NCBI RefSeq assembly: GCF_031456495.1
Contig: NZ_JAVDUW010000001.1
Location: forward strand, 496,001 to 560,000
Origin: Pedococcus sp031456495
GTDB taxonomy: Bacteria > Actinomycetota > Actinomycetes > Actinomycetales > Dermatophilaceae
Length of the DNA: 64,000 nt
Direction: 5' to 3'
Positions 30,155 through 38,643 of this stretch are shown in pieces; the stretch's first letter is position 1; every line of letters starts with the position of its first letter. The notes beneath the pieces are model-generated. The model saw only the letters and a list, made by a program, of their open reading frames with translations. It was not told the DNA's origin and ran no database searches. Position numbers and translations under genes: made by a program.

Positions 30155-31573
30155 TCACTTGACCTCGACCTTCTTGACCGACGGGTCGTTGGCGACCTTG
30201 TCGGTGATCTTCTGCAGCTGGCTGGTCAGCGCCTTGGCGTCGATCTGGCCGGCGAGGAAGGCGTTCCACGGCACGAGCATGTCCTGGTTCATGCCGTAGA
30301 CGTCGACGAAGTTCCAGGTGAACACGTCGGAGCCCGCGCCCTTCAGCATCGCGCCCTGGGACTGCAGGGCGGTGGAGCCGAAGCCGTCCGCGGGGACCGT
30401 GTCCTTGACGATCGTCGGGGACAGCTTGGTCTTGGCGAAGTTGGTGGCAGCCTCCTTGGACAGCATGGTCCGCAGGAGCTCCTTGCCACCGGCGACGTTC
30501 TTGGCCTTGCTCGGCACGACGAACGGCTCACCGGCCGCGGAGTGCAGCGCGGTGTACGGCATCTTCGAGCCGGAGGTGAGGGTCATCTCCGGGGCGCCGG
30601 TCATCTTGAAGTCGGGCTTGGTCTGCTTCTTCATCTCGTTCTCGATCCACGAGCCCGAGGGGTAGAGCAGGGCGGCCTGGTCGTTCGACCACTGGGCCTG
30701 GGCGGCGGTGAACTGGGTGCCGCCACCACCGGGCTTCATGTAGCCCTTCTTGACGATGGTCTCCAGCGCCTTGAAGACGCCCTGCACGGCCGGCTTGGAC
30801 CAGGCGTCGGGCTTGAGGTTCTCCAGCGCCAGGCGGACGTCGTCGCCACCCTCCTTGATCGCCGAGGCGATGGCGAGGGTCTGGTAGTAGGTCGCGGCCT
30901 CCTTGCCCCAGAGCATGAGGTACTTGCCCTTGGCCTTGGCCTTCTCGCCGAGCGCGATGGCCTCGTCCCACGTCTTCGGCGGGGTCCAGCCGTTCTGCTC
31001 GAACAGCGAGGCGGAGTACCAGATCGCGTAGACGGTCTGGACGTAGTTGATCGCGACGAGCTTGCCGTTGATCGTGCCGGGCGCCTCGACACCGGGGTAC
31101 AGGGTGTCCTGGATGGTCGTGCCCTCGATGTTCTTGGCCGCGAACACGTCCTTGAGGTCCTCGAGCTGGTCGGCGATGGTGTTGAGGCCGATCGCGTTGG
31201 CGCCCGAGTTGTCGATGAGGTCCGGCGGGTTGCCGCCGACGAACCGCGGCTGCAGCTCCTGGGCGATCTGGGTCGACGGCTTGACCGTGACCTTGCTGCC
31301 CGACTGGTTCTTCTGCATGACGTCGGCCGCGAAGGTGACGTAGTCGTAGCCGTACCCGCCGTTGAAGATCACCGCCTCGACGGTGGACTTGTCGGCCATG
31401 CCGAACGGGTTCTTGTCGCTCTTGGTCCCGCCTGCGGCCGAGCTGCTGCTGGAGCTCCCCCCGCCACCGGTCGCGCACCCCGCCAGCGCGCCTGCCGCCG
31501 GCAGGGCCAGGCCTGCTGCGAAGGCCAGGCGCAGAATCGTGCGCCGCTCGACCTGCTCACCACGTAGATCCAT
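30155..31573 (-). CDS. Extracellular sugar-binding lipoprotein of ABC transporter
   Basis: 472 residues from the ATG at 31573 (GGAGGTAGGGAA upstream). Lipoprotein signal peptide with basic n-region ERRTILRL, hydrophobic core and lipobox LAGC, then a Gly/Ser linker. The family-1 solute-binding fold is visible (NYVQTVYAIWYSASLFEQNGWTPPKTWDEAIAL; WSNDQAALLYPSGSWIENEMK). Two permease genes follow. It is divergent from a DUF5107 gene across a 35-bp palindrome. Confidence 0.9.
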   Translation of the reverse strand: MDLRGEQVERRTILRLAFAAGLALPAAGALAGCATGGGGSSSSSSAAGGTKSDKNPFGMADKSTVEAVIFNGGYGYDYVTFAADVMQKNQSGSKVTVKPSTQIAQELQPRFVGGNPPDLIDNSGANAIGLNTIADQLEDLKDVFAAKNIEGTTIQDTLYPGVEAPGTINGKLVAINYVQTVYAIWYSASLFEQNGWTPPKTWDEAIALGEKAKAKGKYLMLWGKEAATYYQTLAIASAIKEGGDDVRLALENLKPDAWSKPAVQGVFKALETIVKKGYMKPGGGGTQFTAAQAQWSNDQAALLYPSGSWIENEMKKQTKPDFKMTGAPEMTLTSGSKMPYTALHSAAGEPFVVPSKAKNVAGGKELLRTMLSKEAATNFAKTKLSPTIVKDTVPADGFGSTALQSQGAMLKGAGSDVFTWNFVDVYGMNQDMLVPWNAFLAGQIDAKALTSQLQKITDKVANDPSVKKVEVK

Positions 31574-31649
31574 CAGTTTCCCTACCTCCACGTATCGGCT
31601 GACCGCCATTGGCCACCGCTCGGCATGATCCCCACATCGTGGTGCGCGT

Positions 31650-31684
31650 GATTGGTTGTGTCAATAACATTGACAGAACCAATC
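31650..31684. promoter_or_regulatory. 35-bp palindromic operator between the sugar ABC operon and the DUF5107 gene
   Basis: Arms GATTGGTT-G-TGTCAA (31650-31664) and TTGACA-G-AACCAATC (31670-31684) match in 14 of 15 positions around a 5-base TAACA centre. The right arm contains TTGACA, a good -35 hexamer for the plus-strand gene, and the left arm its complement for the minus strand, so one bound repressor could silence both directions. The half-sites are longer than standard LacI operators; a ROK- or LacI-type sugar repressor is likely, but no regulator gene is adjacent. Confidence 0.8.
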
Positions 31685-31705
31685 AATATCGATCAGGGTG
31701 CGCTC

Positions 31706-33715
31706 ATGCCAGACACCCCCCGACCGGCGCGTGTCCGTGTCCTCTCGCTCCCCGTGCGCGGCTCTCTCCCCGGCCCGGAAGGACAGCTCCCGCCACTGAA
31801 GCACGTGCGTCGCAGCGTCGTCCCGAGGCTCGCCGAGGCGGCGTCGGCGCAGATGCGCGAGCGTGTCGGGCGTGGCCGGCTGGGCAGCCCGCTGCCCTAC
31901 GGCATCCAGAGCGAGTACGACCGGGGCACCGCTGACCTCGAGCTTCCTGCGCTCGAGCTGTCCAACGGGCTGGTGACCGCGACCGTCCTGCCGGGCCTTG
32001 GCGGGCGCGTCTGGTCGCTGGTCGACCACACCCGCGACCGGGAGCTGCTCTTCGTCAACCCGCGGCTGCGGTTCGCGAACTTCGGCCTCACCGACGCGTG
32101 GTTCGCCGGCGGCATCGAGTGGAACCTCGGGTCCACCGGGCACACCACCCTCTCCTCGCGACCCGTGCACGCGGCGGTGGTCGACGGCCCTGACGGCCCG
32201 GTCGTGCGCCTGTGGGAGTGGGAGCGCACGCGCGACCTCGTCATGCAGGTCGACCTGCGCCTCGACGGCACCCGGCTGCTCGCCTCGACGCGGGTGGTCA
32301 ACCCCGACCCGCAGCCCAAGCCGCTGTACTGGTGGACCAACATCGCCGTCCCGGAGACACCGGGCACGCGCGTGCTCGTCCCGGCGACGCACGCCTGGCG
32401 CACCGACTACACGGGGATGCTCGACCGGGTCGAGGTGCCCTTCCCCGACGGTGACGTGGACATCAGCCGGCCGCAGGCGTCGACGTATGCCGCTGACTAC
32501 TTCTACGAGGTCGCCGAACAGCAAGGGCGGCTGGTGTGCGCCGTCGAGCCCGACGGGCGCGGGCTCGCGCAGACGTCGACCAGTGAGCTCACCGGCCGCA
32601 AGCTCTTCCTGTGGGGCACGGGCCCCGGTGGCCGCCGCTGGCAGGAGTGGCTGAGCACGCCCGACACCCGCTACCTCGAGATCCAGGCGGGCGTCTGCCA
32701 GACCCAGCTCGAGCACGACGTCATCGAGGGCGGCGCGACCCGGTCGTGGACCGAGGCGTTCGTGGCCGTCGACCTCGACCCTGAGCAGGCCGGTGGGGAG
32801 TATGCCGCGGCGTCCGAGTCCGCGCGCGCGGCGGTGCACGCGACCGTGCCGCCGGCCGAGCTCGAGGAGGTGCAAGCACGGTGGCTGGCCGAGGTGGCCG
32901 AGCTGCCGCCCGGCGAGCTGGTGCAGACGGGCTCGGGCTGGGGCCACGCGGAACTGGTGCTGCGCGGCCAGGACGCGCCGGCGGGGCTGGTCTTTCCCGC
33001 CGTCGAGGACGCGAGCGCTCCGCTGGCACGGTTCGCGGCCGGGGACGTCTCGGCGCTGGACGAGGTCCCCGCCGACGCACCGACCATCCCGCCGGTCTCG
33101 GCGCGCTGGACGCAGGCGTTCGCGACCGCTGATGAAGCGGCCACCGGCGACGGCACCGCCGAGCAGGCGTCCGGCCACCAGGGCGGCCGCAGGTCGGACG
33201 GGACGGGCGACACCGCGGACGGCGGCTGGTGGCTCGCCTACGCGCGAGCCGTGGGGCACCACGCCCGCGGCGAGCTCGACGCTGCCCGCGCGGCATACGA
33301 GCGCAGCGTGGAACTGCGGCCCACGGCACCCGCGCTGCGGGGGCTCGCGGTGCTCTCGGCGGACGTCGACGAGGCGGACGCGCTCTATGCGCGGGCGCTC
33401 GAGCTGGCGCCCCGGGACCGGCAGCTGTGGACCGAGCGGCTGGTGGCGCTGCTGGCGGCGAAGCGGCCGGACGCGCTGGTGCAGGCGGCCCAGGGCATGC
33501 CGGAGGACCTGCGCGGGCACGGGCGCACGCAGCTACTGCTCGCGCAGGCGCTCGTCGCGCGGGGCGACCACGAGGCGGCGCTGGAGCTGCTCGGCACGCT
33601 GGAGGTGCCGGACCTCGCCGAGGGCGACATCCCGACCGCCGAGCTGTGGCACGTGCTGCGGCCGGGCGAGCCGGTGCCCGAGCGGCTGGACTTCCGGATG
33701 TCGCGCGAGGCGTAG
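31706..33715 (+). CDS. DUF5107 domain protein with TPR-like C-terminus
   Basis: 669 residues from the ATG at 31706. Residues about 55-350 are a galactose-mutarotase-like beta-sandwich of DUF5107 type (LSNGLVTATVLPGLGGRVWSLVDHTRDRELLFVNPRL; WFAGGIEWNLGSTGHT; YWWTNIAVPETPGTRVLVPA). The C-terminal 170 residues are alpha-helical TPR-like (GELDAARAAYERSVELRPTAPALRGLAVL). The role is unproven; linkage to a sugar ABC operon and the shared operator point to carbohydrate use. Confidence 0.82.
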   Translation: MPDTPRPARVRVLSLPVRGSLPGPEGQLPPLKHVRRSVVPRLAEAASAQMRERVGRGRLGSPLPYGIQSEYDRGTADLELPALELSNGLVTATVLPGLGGRVWSLVDHTRDRELLFVNPRLRFANFGLTDAWFAGGIEWNLGSTGHTTLSSRPVHAAVVDGPDGPVVRLWEWERTRDLVMQVDLRLDGTRLLASTRVVNPDPQPKPLYWWTNIAVPETPGTRVLVPATHAWRTDYTGMLDRVEVPFPDGDVDISRPQASTYAADYFYEVAEQQGRLVCAVEPDGRGLAQTSTSELTGRKLFLWGTGPGGRRWQEWLSTPDTRYLEIQAGVCQTQLEHDVIEGGATRSWTEAFVAVDLDPEQAGGEYAAASESARAAVHATVPPAELEEVQARWLAEVAELPPGELVQTGSGWGHAELVLRGQDAPAGLVFPAVEDASAPLARFAAGDVSALDEVPADAPTIPPVSARWTQAFATADEAATGDGTAEQASGHQGGRRSDGTGDTADGGWWLAYARAVGHHARGELDAARAAYERSVELRPTAPALRGLAVLSADVDEADALYARALELAPRDRQLWTERLVALLAAKRPDALVQAAQGMPEDLRGHGRTQLLLAQALVARGDHEAALELLGTLEVPDLAEGDIPTAELWHVLRPGEPVPERLDFRMSREA

Positions 33716-33805
33716 GGCGGAGGGTTCCGCAGGCTCGAGAGGACGGTTGGGCGCTGGGTCGGGTGCGGCCGCACTGGAGTCGGGGTCCGCTCAGGTGGGG
33801 GGAGC

Positions 33806-34222
33806 TCAGGTGGGGCGGAGCTCGGCAGGCAGCTCGATGCCGTGCTCCTGCGCGTACCGGACGATGTTGGGCATGATGACGGCTGCCTGGGCGCGGGCCT
33901 CGGCGGTGGGCGTGAACGCGACGTACTGGCCGCCGGCGTACTGCACCGGCGTGTGACCCGGCTGGATGACGAAGGCGTCGCCCGCGGAGTAGACCTCCTC
34001 GGTGCCGTCGGGCGCGCGGATGCCGAACTTGCCCTTGATCACGTAGCCGACGTGGTGCGCCTGGCACAGGTCGCCCTCGCCGCCGCGGTAGAACGGTGCG
34101 AGGTCGAGGTCCGTGAGCGTGCGCTCCATCGAGACGGTCCAGCCGTCGATGTCCTGCTCGTACGTCTCGAGGTACCCGGGGATGTGCAGGTGCGTGGCCC
34201 GCTCCTTGGACATGGTCGTCAT
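33806..34222 (-). CDS. Cupin domain protein
   Basis: 138 residues from the ATG at 34222 (AAGGAG six bases upstream). The cupin fold shows in HHVGYVIKGKFGIRAPDGTEEVYSAGDAFVIQPGHTPVQYAGGQYVAFTP, with motif 2 GDAFVIQPGH. The N-terminus (HIPGYLETYEQDIDGWTVSMERTLTDLDLAPFY) is not catalytic in appearance. Substrate unknown; no operon partner is visible. Confidence 0.75.
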   Translation of the reverse strand: MTTMSKERATHLHIPGYLETYEQDIDGWTVSMERTLTDLDLAPFYRGGEGDLCQAHHVGYVIKGKFGIRAPDGTEEVYSAGDAFVIQPGHTPVQYAGGQYVAFTPTAEARAQAAVIMPNIVRYAQEHGIELPAELRPT

Positions 34223-34353
34223 GACGTCTCCTTCGTCGGCGGTCCCTGCACTCGGCGCGGTGCGCCGCTCCGAACCACGCTGTGCCCGGGCAGCGGGCGG
34301 CCACAGGGGCGAAGGTCCTTGCGCCACCTCGCGGTAGCGGCAGGTGGGGAGGC

Positions 34354-34866
34354 CTAGGGCGTCGGCTCGAGGTCGGCCCGCGCCCGGGACTCGACGGTGA
34401 TCGTGACCGAGCTGCCGAACGCGTGCAGGAGCGGCCCGACGAACGGCAGGTCGGCCTCACCGGTGAGCCGGACGACCGCCGTCTGCCCGTCCGGGCTGCC
34501 CGTCCCGGCGGACACCTGCCAGGCGCGCATCGCCGGAGGCAGGGGTCGGGCGGCCAGGTAGTCCGTCGCCGTGCGCCGGACGGTGTCGTCGCTGACCGCG
34601 ACGGCGTCGTCCAGGCCCGACCGGTAGGCGCCGAGGTCGAAGGAGTCTGCAGCGTCGAGGGCTGCACCGTCGGCGGCGTCGAGCAGGCGCACCCGGGAGA
34701 GCTGCGCCGACGTCACCGCCACCGTCCCCATGATGAGGAGGGCAGCCACGAGGGTGTACCCGAGGACGAGCAGGGTCACCTGTCCGGACTCACCGGCGGC
34801 GCCGCGACGACGCAGACGCGCGCGGACGCCCTTCTGCGGCAGCGCGCGCCGCGCCGACCTCCTCAT
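34354..34866 (-). CDS. TadG-like pilus assembly protein (Flp pilus locus)
   Basis: 170 residues. A basic N-terminus is followed by GESGQVTLLVLGYTLVAALLIMGTVAVTSAQLSRVRLLDAADGAALDAA, the TadG/TadE-like N-terminal helix and processing region, and a small extracytoplasmic domain. The ATG overlaps the stop of the preceding TadE-like gene (ATGA). It is the last gene of the tad operon. Confidence 0.75.
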   Translation of the reverse strand: MRRSARRALPQKGVRARLRRRGAAGESGQVTLLVLGYTLVAALLIMGTVAVTSAQLSRVRLLDAADGAALDAADSFDLGAYRSGLDDAVAVSDDTVRRTATDYLAARPLPPAMRAWQVSAGTGSPDGQTAVVRLTGEADLPFVGPLLHAFGSSVTITVESRARADLEPTP

Positions 34867-35351
34867 GGCGTGCCCCGGAAGCGGTCGACCACGGCGACGT
34901 GGCTGGCGGTGACCGGGACCTCGAGCGGGAGCACGTCCCTGGCGAACGCCGGAACCAGCGGCAGGGGCACGGTCACGGTGGCCTGCATGGTGATCCGGCC
35001 GTCGGGACGCAGGCACGGGTCACCGTCGCAGCTCATCGTCAGCAGTCCGTCACCGCGGAATCCCTGGTCCTCGAAGGCGATCCGGGCCGCGGCGTCGGCC
35101 CGTGGACCGGCATCCTCCTGGCGCTGGGCCGTCACGTACGCGCGGCCGGCCTCGCGGACGGCTGCCGACGCGGCATACGACCCGGCCTGGAGTCGGGCGA
35201 GGACCATCACGCGGTAGATGAGCGGCACCATCATCAGCACGGCGAGGAAGACGAACTCGACCAGGGCGCTCCCCCGCTCCCCTCCCGCGCGCAGACGCGC
35301 GGTGGTGCCGGCGCGGAGCCGGTGCAGCACGAGCCGTGTGCGCAGCGTCAC
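34863..35351 (-). CDS. TadE-like pseudopilin
   Basis: 162 residues with GGERGSALVEFVFLAVLMMVPLIYRVMVLARLQAGSYAASAAVREAGRAY: the G/E(+5) prepilin-type segment and the hydrophobic helix typical of TadE. It starts within the end of the preceding TadE gene (4-base overlap) and overlaps the next gene, as in a compact tad operon. Confidence 0.82.
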   Translation of the reverse strand: MTLRTRLVLHRLRAGTTARLRAGGERGSALVEFVFLAVLMMVPLIYRVMVLARLQAGSYAASAAVREAGRAYVTAQRQEDAGPRADAAARIAFEDQGFRGDGLLTMSCDGDPCLRPDGRITMQATVTVPLPLVPAFARDVLPLEVPVTASHVAVVDRFRGTP

Positions 35352-35752
35352 TGGCTCTCCTCGAACGCGCGGCCGACGACGTCGAGCCCGGCGTCGGGGC
35401 CGAGCGGCCCCAGCACGGGCAACGGCGCGACGACGCGGACGACGACCACCGCGACCCCGTCGGCCTGGCCGACCGACACCGAGACGTCCCGTGCGAACCG
35501 CGGGGAGAGCGACTGCGAGATCAGCTCGCGCGCACGCTCGGCTCCGACGCCCGGGTCGACGTCGGCGCGGGCGCCGAAGCGCGCCCCCTCGGAGGCACAG
35601 GACACCAGCGTGTTCCGCACGTGCAGCGCCAGCCCCAGCTGGAACACGGCCAGGAACAGCACCGTGACCACGATCCCGACCAGGACGAAGTCCACGACCG
35701 CTGCGCCGCCCTCGCCGCGCGGCGTGCGCGGGAGGGCCGGGCGTCGGGGCAC
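35348..35752 (-). CDS. tadE: TadE-like pseudopilin
   Basis: 134 residues from the GTG at 35752, two bases after the flp stop. GEGGAAVVDFVLVGIVVTVLFLAVFQLGLALHVRNTLVSCASEGARFGA is the TadE prepilin helix and ARFGA region. It is part of the tad operon read leftwards. Confidence 0.82.
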   Translation of the reverse strand: MPRRPALPRTPRGEGGAAVVDFVLVGIVVTVLFLAVFQLGLALHVRNTLVSCASEGARFGARADVDPGVGAERARELISQSLSPRFARDVSVSVGQADGVAVVVVRVVAPLPVLGPLGPDAGLDVVGRAFEESQ

Positions 35753-35754
35753 GG

Positions 35755-35952
35755 TCAGCCCGTGACGTTGGACATCGCGCGGTGGAACATGGCTTCGAGC
35801 TCGCTGCCGGCGACCTTCCAGAGGACGGCGACGAGCCCGGCGGTCATCAGCGTGATCATGACCCAGCCCGGGACGTCGCCGCGCTCCCCACGGCGCACGA
35901 CGTCGGTGAGGGCCCACTGCGTGCGCAGCAGGGCCTTGGCGAGGACGGTCAT
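35755..35952 (-). CDS. Small Flp-pilin-like membrane protein
   Basis: 65 residues, ATG preceded by AAAGGAAG. One TM helix (VPGWVMITLMTAGLVAVLWKVAG) and a short C-terminus (SELEAMFHRAMSNVTG). The size and place between tadC and tadE match the Flp/Rv3656c-type pilin of actinobacterial tad loci. Confidence 0.75.
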   Translation of the reverse strand: MTVLAKALLRTQWALTDVVRRGERGDVPGWVMITLMTAGLVAVLWKVAGSELEAMFHRAMSNVTG

Positions 35953-35991
35953 CGGTCTTCCTTTCGTAGCGGCTGTCGTCGGGACAGGGCC

Positions 35992-36075
35992 TCAGATCGA
36001 GAAGCGCAGGAACGCGAATCCCGGGTAGACGGCGAACAGGACGGTGACGGGAAGGACGAGGAAGACGACCGGGAC
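35992..36075 (-). pseudogene. tadC: tadC, 3' end (separated from its 5' part by element 1)
   Basis: The last 27 codons of tadC, encoding VPVVFLVLPVTVLFAVYPGFAFLRFSI and a stop. The GTC CCG codons (core CGGGAC on the plus strand, 36070-36075) are shared with the 5' part at 45647-45652. Joining the two at this repeat rebuilds KKEIAMMVPVVFL, the conserved C-terminal motif, in frame and with no extra bases. The fragment has no start codon of its own and is not expressed while the element is present. Confidence 0.9.
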
Positions 36076-36090
36076 ACTAAATGTCAACAG
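36070..36090. other. attL of element 1
   Basis: Core CGGGAC (36070-36075) repeated at 45647-45652. The element-side arm reads actaaaTGTCAAC. With the right-end arm GTTGACAct this forms an attP whose arms GTTGACA/TGTCAAC are exact inverse repeats around the core. The arrangement matches serine-integrase att sites. Confidence 0.8.
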
Positions 36091-36098
36091 TTACCTGT

Positions 36099-36104
36099 TA
36101 TGAT
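36099..36104 (+). promoter_or_regulatory. -10 box for a leaderless integrase transcript
   Basis: TATGAT at 36099-36104 lies seven bases before the integrase ATG at 36112, the spacing expected if transcription starts on the A of the ATG. There is no ribosome binding site, which supports a leaderless message. The promoter sits inside the element-side att arm. Confidence 0.55.
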
Positions 36105-36111
36105 TTTCCCC

Positions 36112-37479
36112 ATGAGGGCAGCCATCTACGCGCGTCAGTCGCTCGACAAGAGCGGCGACTCCCTCGCGGTCTCCCGGCAGGTCGCCGAGTGCCGCGAGCT
36201 GGCAGAGCGCAACGGCTGGGAGGTCGCGGAGGTTTACCAAGACAACGACCGCAGTGCGACCAACGGCAAGCCCCGCCCCGAGTTCGCCCGGCTGCTCGAG
36301 GACCTGCGGGCCGGCCGCCACGACGTCCTCATCTGCTGGCACACCGACCGGCTCTACCGACGTCTCCGCGACCTCGTCGACCTTGTCGAACTGGCAGAGC
36401 GCCGCTCCATCAAGATCGCCACGGTGCGGGCGTCGGACCTCGACCTCTCGACGCCGGCCGGCCGGATGGTTGCCTCTCTGCTCGGCTCCGTCGCCTCATA
36501 CGAGGTGCAGCAAAAGGCGGCGCGTCAGATCGCAGCCAACCGACAGCGCGCGCAGAACGGCCTGGTGCTCTGGGCGCGTCGCCCGTTCGGGTTCGATCGC
36601 GACGGGACGAGCGTCAAGGTCGTCAAGGGCGAGGCTGCCGAGATTCGCAAGGCCGCCAAAGCGGTCCTCTCCGGGGCCACGCTGGCGAGCGTCGCTGCGG
36701 ACCTCAACGCACGAGGCGTGACGACGACCCTTGGCAAGCCCTGGACCGTCACAGCAGTGCGTCGCGTTCTGCTCAATCCACGCACCGCGGGGCGCGTCGT
36801 GTCCAAGGGTGAGGACTACGGCGGGGATGCGCCGGCCATCCTCGACCCGGAGACGGCCGATCGCCTTGGAGCGCTGCTGCGCGATCCCGCACGCAAGGCC
36901 GCTCCCCCGTCGACCGAGGTCAAGTACCTCCTGTCGGGGCTCGTGCGCTGCGGCCGGGAGTCCTGCGACGACGCCGTTATGTATGCGACCTCGAACGCCA
37001 AGGGCGTGACCGTGTACAGGTGTCGGACGTGCTACGGCACGCGACGGCTGGACCTCGTGGACGCCGTCGTCATGGGGGTGCTCGTGGAGCGCCTGAGCCG
37101 CCCTGACGCTCTCGACCTGCTCGCCACCGATGTCGACGTGACGGACCTACGCGAGAAGGTCGTGGACGCGCGCCAGAGGCGCGATGCCCTCGCCGGGATG
37201 TTGGCGGACGGCCTGCTCTCGCCCGACGCTGCGCGCACACAGGCGCGTCGCCTGACGGACCTGATTGACCAGCTCGAGCGACAGATCGCCGACGCGACAG
37301 GAGCCGACCCGCTTGCGGTGCTCGCTCAGGCTTCCGACGTGGCTGCGGCGGTGGAACGAATGAGCCTTCGCGAGCTCCGGGAGGCGATCCGAACCCTCAT
37401 GAACGTGCGTATTCTGCCGTCCGGCAAGGGTGTGCGATTCGACCCTCGGCACGTCGCACTCGAGTGGAGGGAGCGATGA
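36112..37479 (+). CDS. int: Large serine recombinase (integrase) of element 1
   Basis: 455 residues. The resolvase domain starts MRAAIYARQS with nucleophile Ser10 and continues with DVLICWHTDRLYRR and LSTPAGRMVASLLGSVASYE. The recombinase domain (near 150-250) has PFGFDRD and LNARGVTTTLGKPWTVTAVRRVLLNPRTAGRV. A Cys-rich zinc ribbon follows (CGRESC...CRTC), then a coiled coil (near 345-405). It catalyses attP x attB recombination, here into tadC. An ATG at 36100 in frame is an alternative start; the -10 box position favours 36112. Confidence 0.93.
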   Translation: MRAAIYARQSLDKSGDSLAVSRQVAECRELAERNGWEVAEVYQDNDRSATNGKPRPEFARLLEDLRAGRHDVLICWHTDRLYRRLRDLVDLVELAERRSIKIATVRASDLDLSTPAGRMVASLLGSVASYEVQQKAARQIAANRQRAQNGLVLWARRPFGFDRDGTSVKVVKGEAAEIRKAAKAVLSGATLASVAADLNARGVTTTLGKPWTVTAVRRVLLNPRTAGRVVSKGEDYGGDAPAILDPETADRLGALLRDPARKAAPPSTEVKYLLSGLVRCGRESCDDAVMYATSNAKGVTVYRCRTCYGTRRLDLVDAVVMGVLVERLSRPDALDLLATDVDVTDLREKVVDARQRRDALAGMLADGLLSPDAARTQARRLTDLIDQLERQIADATGADPLAVLAQASDVAAAVERMSLRELREAIRTLMNVRILPSGKGVRFDPRHVALEWRER

Positions 37480-37820
37480 CGGCTCCGACAGTGGTCATCC
37501 GATGTGCGGTGCGCGGATGCAACCGGATCCTTGGCCGCATCGGAGGTGAAGCGCCCCAGCAGTTCCCACCTTCGGATGACCCTGCCTGGACCGACCCGAC
37601 ACTTGGCGTGTGGGTCGAGGGCTGCCGCAAACACGGAGGGGTCCCCCGGACGCTAGATGAACTCGATGGACGCCGGGCGGACCGAGGACTGGCGCCAGCC
37701 CAGCCGGGCCAGCTAATGCACTCGGTGCCATGGAGGGACCTACGACCGGCTTGGGCACGATCGCGTCAAACGGGCACCGAAACGGACTACGTACTGTCAC
37801 CCCGTTCCCGTAGACTCTGA
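37476..37820 (+). CDS. Hypothetical protein, Cys-containing (114 aa)
   Basis: The ATG overlaps the integrase stop (ATGA), so it is coupled to int. The N-terminus MTAPTVVIRCAVRGCNRILGRIGG has a CxxxxC pair and the middle CRKHGG; these could form a small metal site. No named family is recognised. The tight coupling suggests a role linked to integrase use, such as a recombination directionality factor, but there is no sequence evidence for that. Confidence 0.55.
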   Translation: MTAPTVVIRCAVRGCNRILGRIGGEAPQQFPPSDDPAWTDPTLGVWVEGCRKHGGVPRTLDELDGRRADRGLAPAQPGQLMHSVPWRDLRPAWARSRQTGTETDYVLSPRSRRL

Positions 37821-37899
37821 CCACAAGTCAAAGTCGCCCGTCTGGCCAACGCCGTAGACCTCCACGTATGGGCATGCGTGAACCGAAAGAAGGTTCACC

Positions 37900-38142
37900 A
37901 TGCCCTCTGGCATTCCTGAGGACATCGCGGCCACCCGGCGACACCTGCGGGCCGCTAAGGGCGTAGCCGTTCGGCTCGGACGAGTCGATGAAGCGGCTCG
38001 TCTGGACGCCGAAATCAGAGCCGCAGCGCTGGCCGACCACATCCAGAGGACAGTCGACGCTGCGCCGCCCTTGACCGCCGAGCAGAGAGACAAGCTCGCC
38101 CTCTTGCTGAGGGGCGGTGCCACCAATGGGACCGCAGCCTGA
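37900..38142 (+). CDS. Small protein with conserved APPLTxxQxxxxAxxLRGGA tail (80 aa)
   Basis: 80 residues, predicted helical, ending VDAAPPLTAEQRDKLALLLRGGATNG. Element 2 encodes a related 62-residue protein (55762-55950, minus strand) ending EAPPLTQDQCDRIAAVLRGGA. The motif recurs in small proteins of actinobacterial integrative elements; the function is unknown. GTG/ATG-type start with AAGAAGGTTCACC upstream of the ATG. Confidence 0.7.
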   Translation: MPSGIPEDIAATRRHLRAAKGVAVRLGRVDEAARLDAEIRAAALADHIQRTVDAAPPLTAEQRDKLALLLRGGATNGTAA

Positions 38143-38437
38143 CCCTTCCCCCGCCGTTTCGGGCGTGCTGTGCGTCGACCTAACCCCGGCCGTGGACGAC
38201 TTTGGCTTCCTCGACACTCGAGCCGCCTCGATGATTGCGCTCAACGTCCCGGCCGGCGTCCGAGTTGAGCTCAACATCGGGCAGGCAAAGTCGCTTGTCG
38301 ACATCACCCTCGGTGAGCTCATCAGGGCCGTTCGTCCGGCGCGTGAGGTCGTCGTGATCGGCAACCACGCGGCCGGGGTTGGCGCCCTCGTTGGCGCCCT
38401 GCGGGTGGCCTTCGCGCGCAAGGACAGCGCGGCATGA
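38126..38437 (+). CDS. Hypothetical protein (103 aa)
   Basis: The ATG lies inside the end of the preceding gene (17-base overlap). The sequence alternates beta-like segments and helices: GVLCVDLTPAVDDFGFLDTRAASMIALNVPAGVRVELNIGQAK and AREVVVIGNHAAGVGALVGALRVAF. The fold could be STAS-like, which is a guess from the pattern only. Confidence 0.5.
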   Translation: MGPQPDPSPAVSGVLCVDLTPAVDDFGFLDTRAASMIALNVPAGVRVELNIGQAKSLVDITLGELIRAVRPAREVVVIGNHAAGVGALVGALRVAFARKDSAA

Positions 38438-38643
38438 GGGCCTCTGTCCGCTACACGCGCGGGCAGCGGTACGGGCTCCTCCGCGGCGTGCCGGGGTGGT
38501 GGCTCCGCGACCAGAAGGTGCCTGCGCTGCGGTCCCCCATGCACGGTGGCTTCTGGGTCCACTGCAGTCGCATTGCGGACCTGGTAGCCCGAATGGAGGC
38601 CGTGGGGGCGAAGGTCACCTATGCCGAGCGGGAGGCGGCATGA
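38434..38643 (+). CDS. Hypothetical protein (69 aa)
   Basis: Basic 69-residue protein (MRASVRYTRGQRYGLLRGVPGWWLRDQ...), with ATGA overlaps to both neighbours, which supports real translation. No domain is recognised. Confidence 0.5.
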   Translation: MRASVRYTRGQRYGLLRGVPGWWLRDQKVPALRSPMHGGFWVHCSRIADLVARMEAVGAKVTYAEREAA

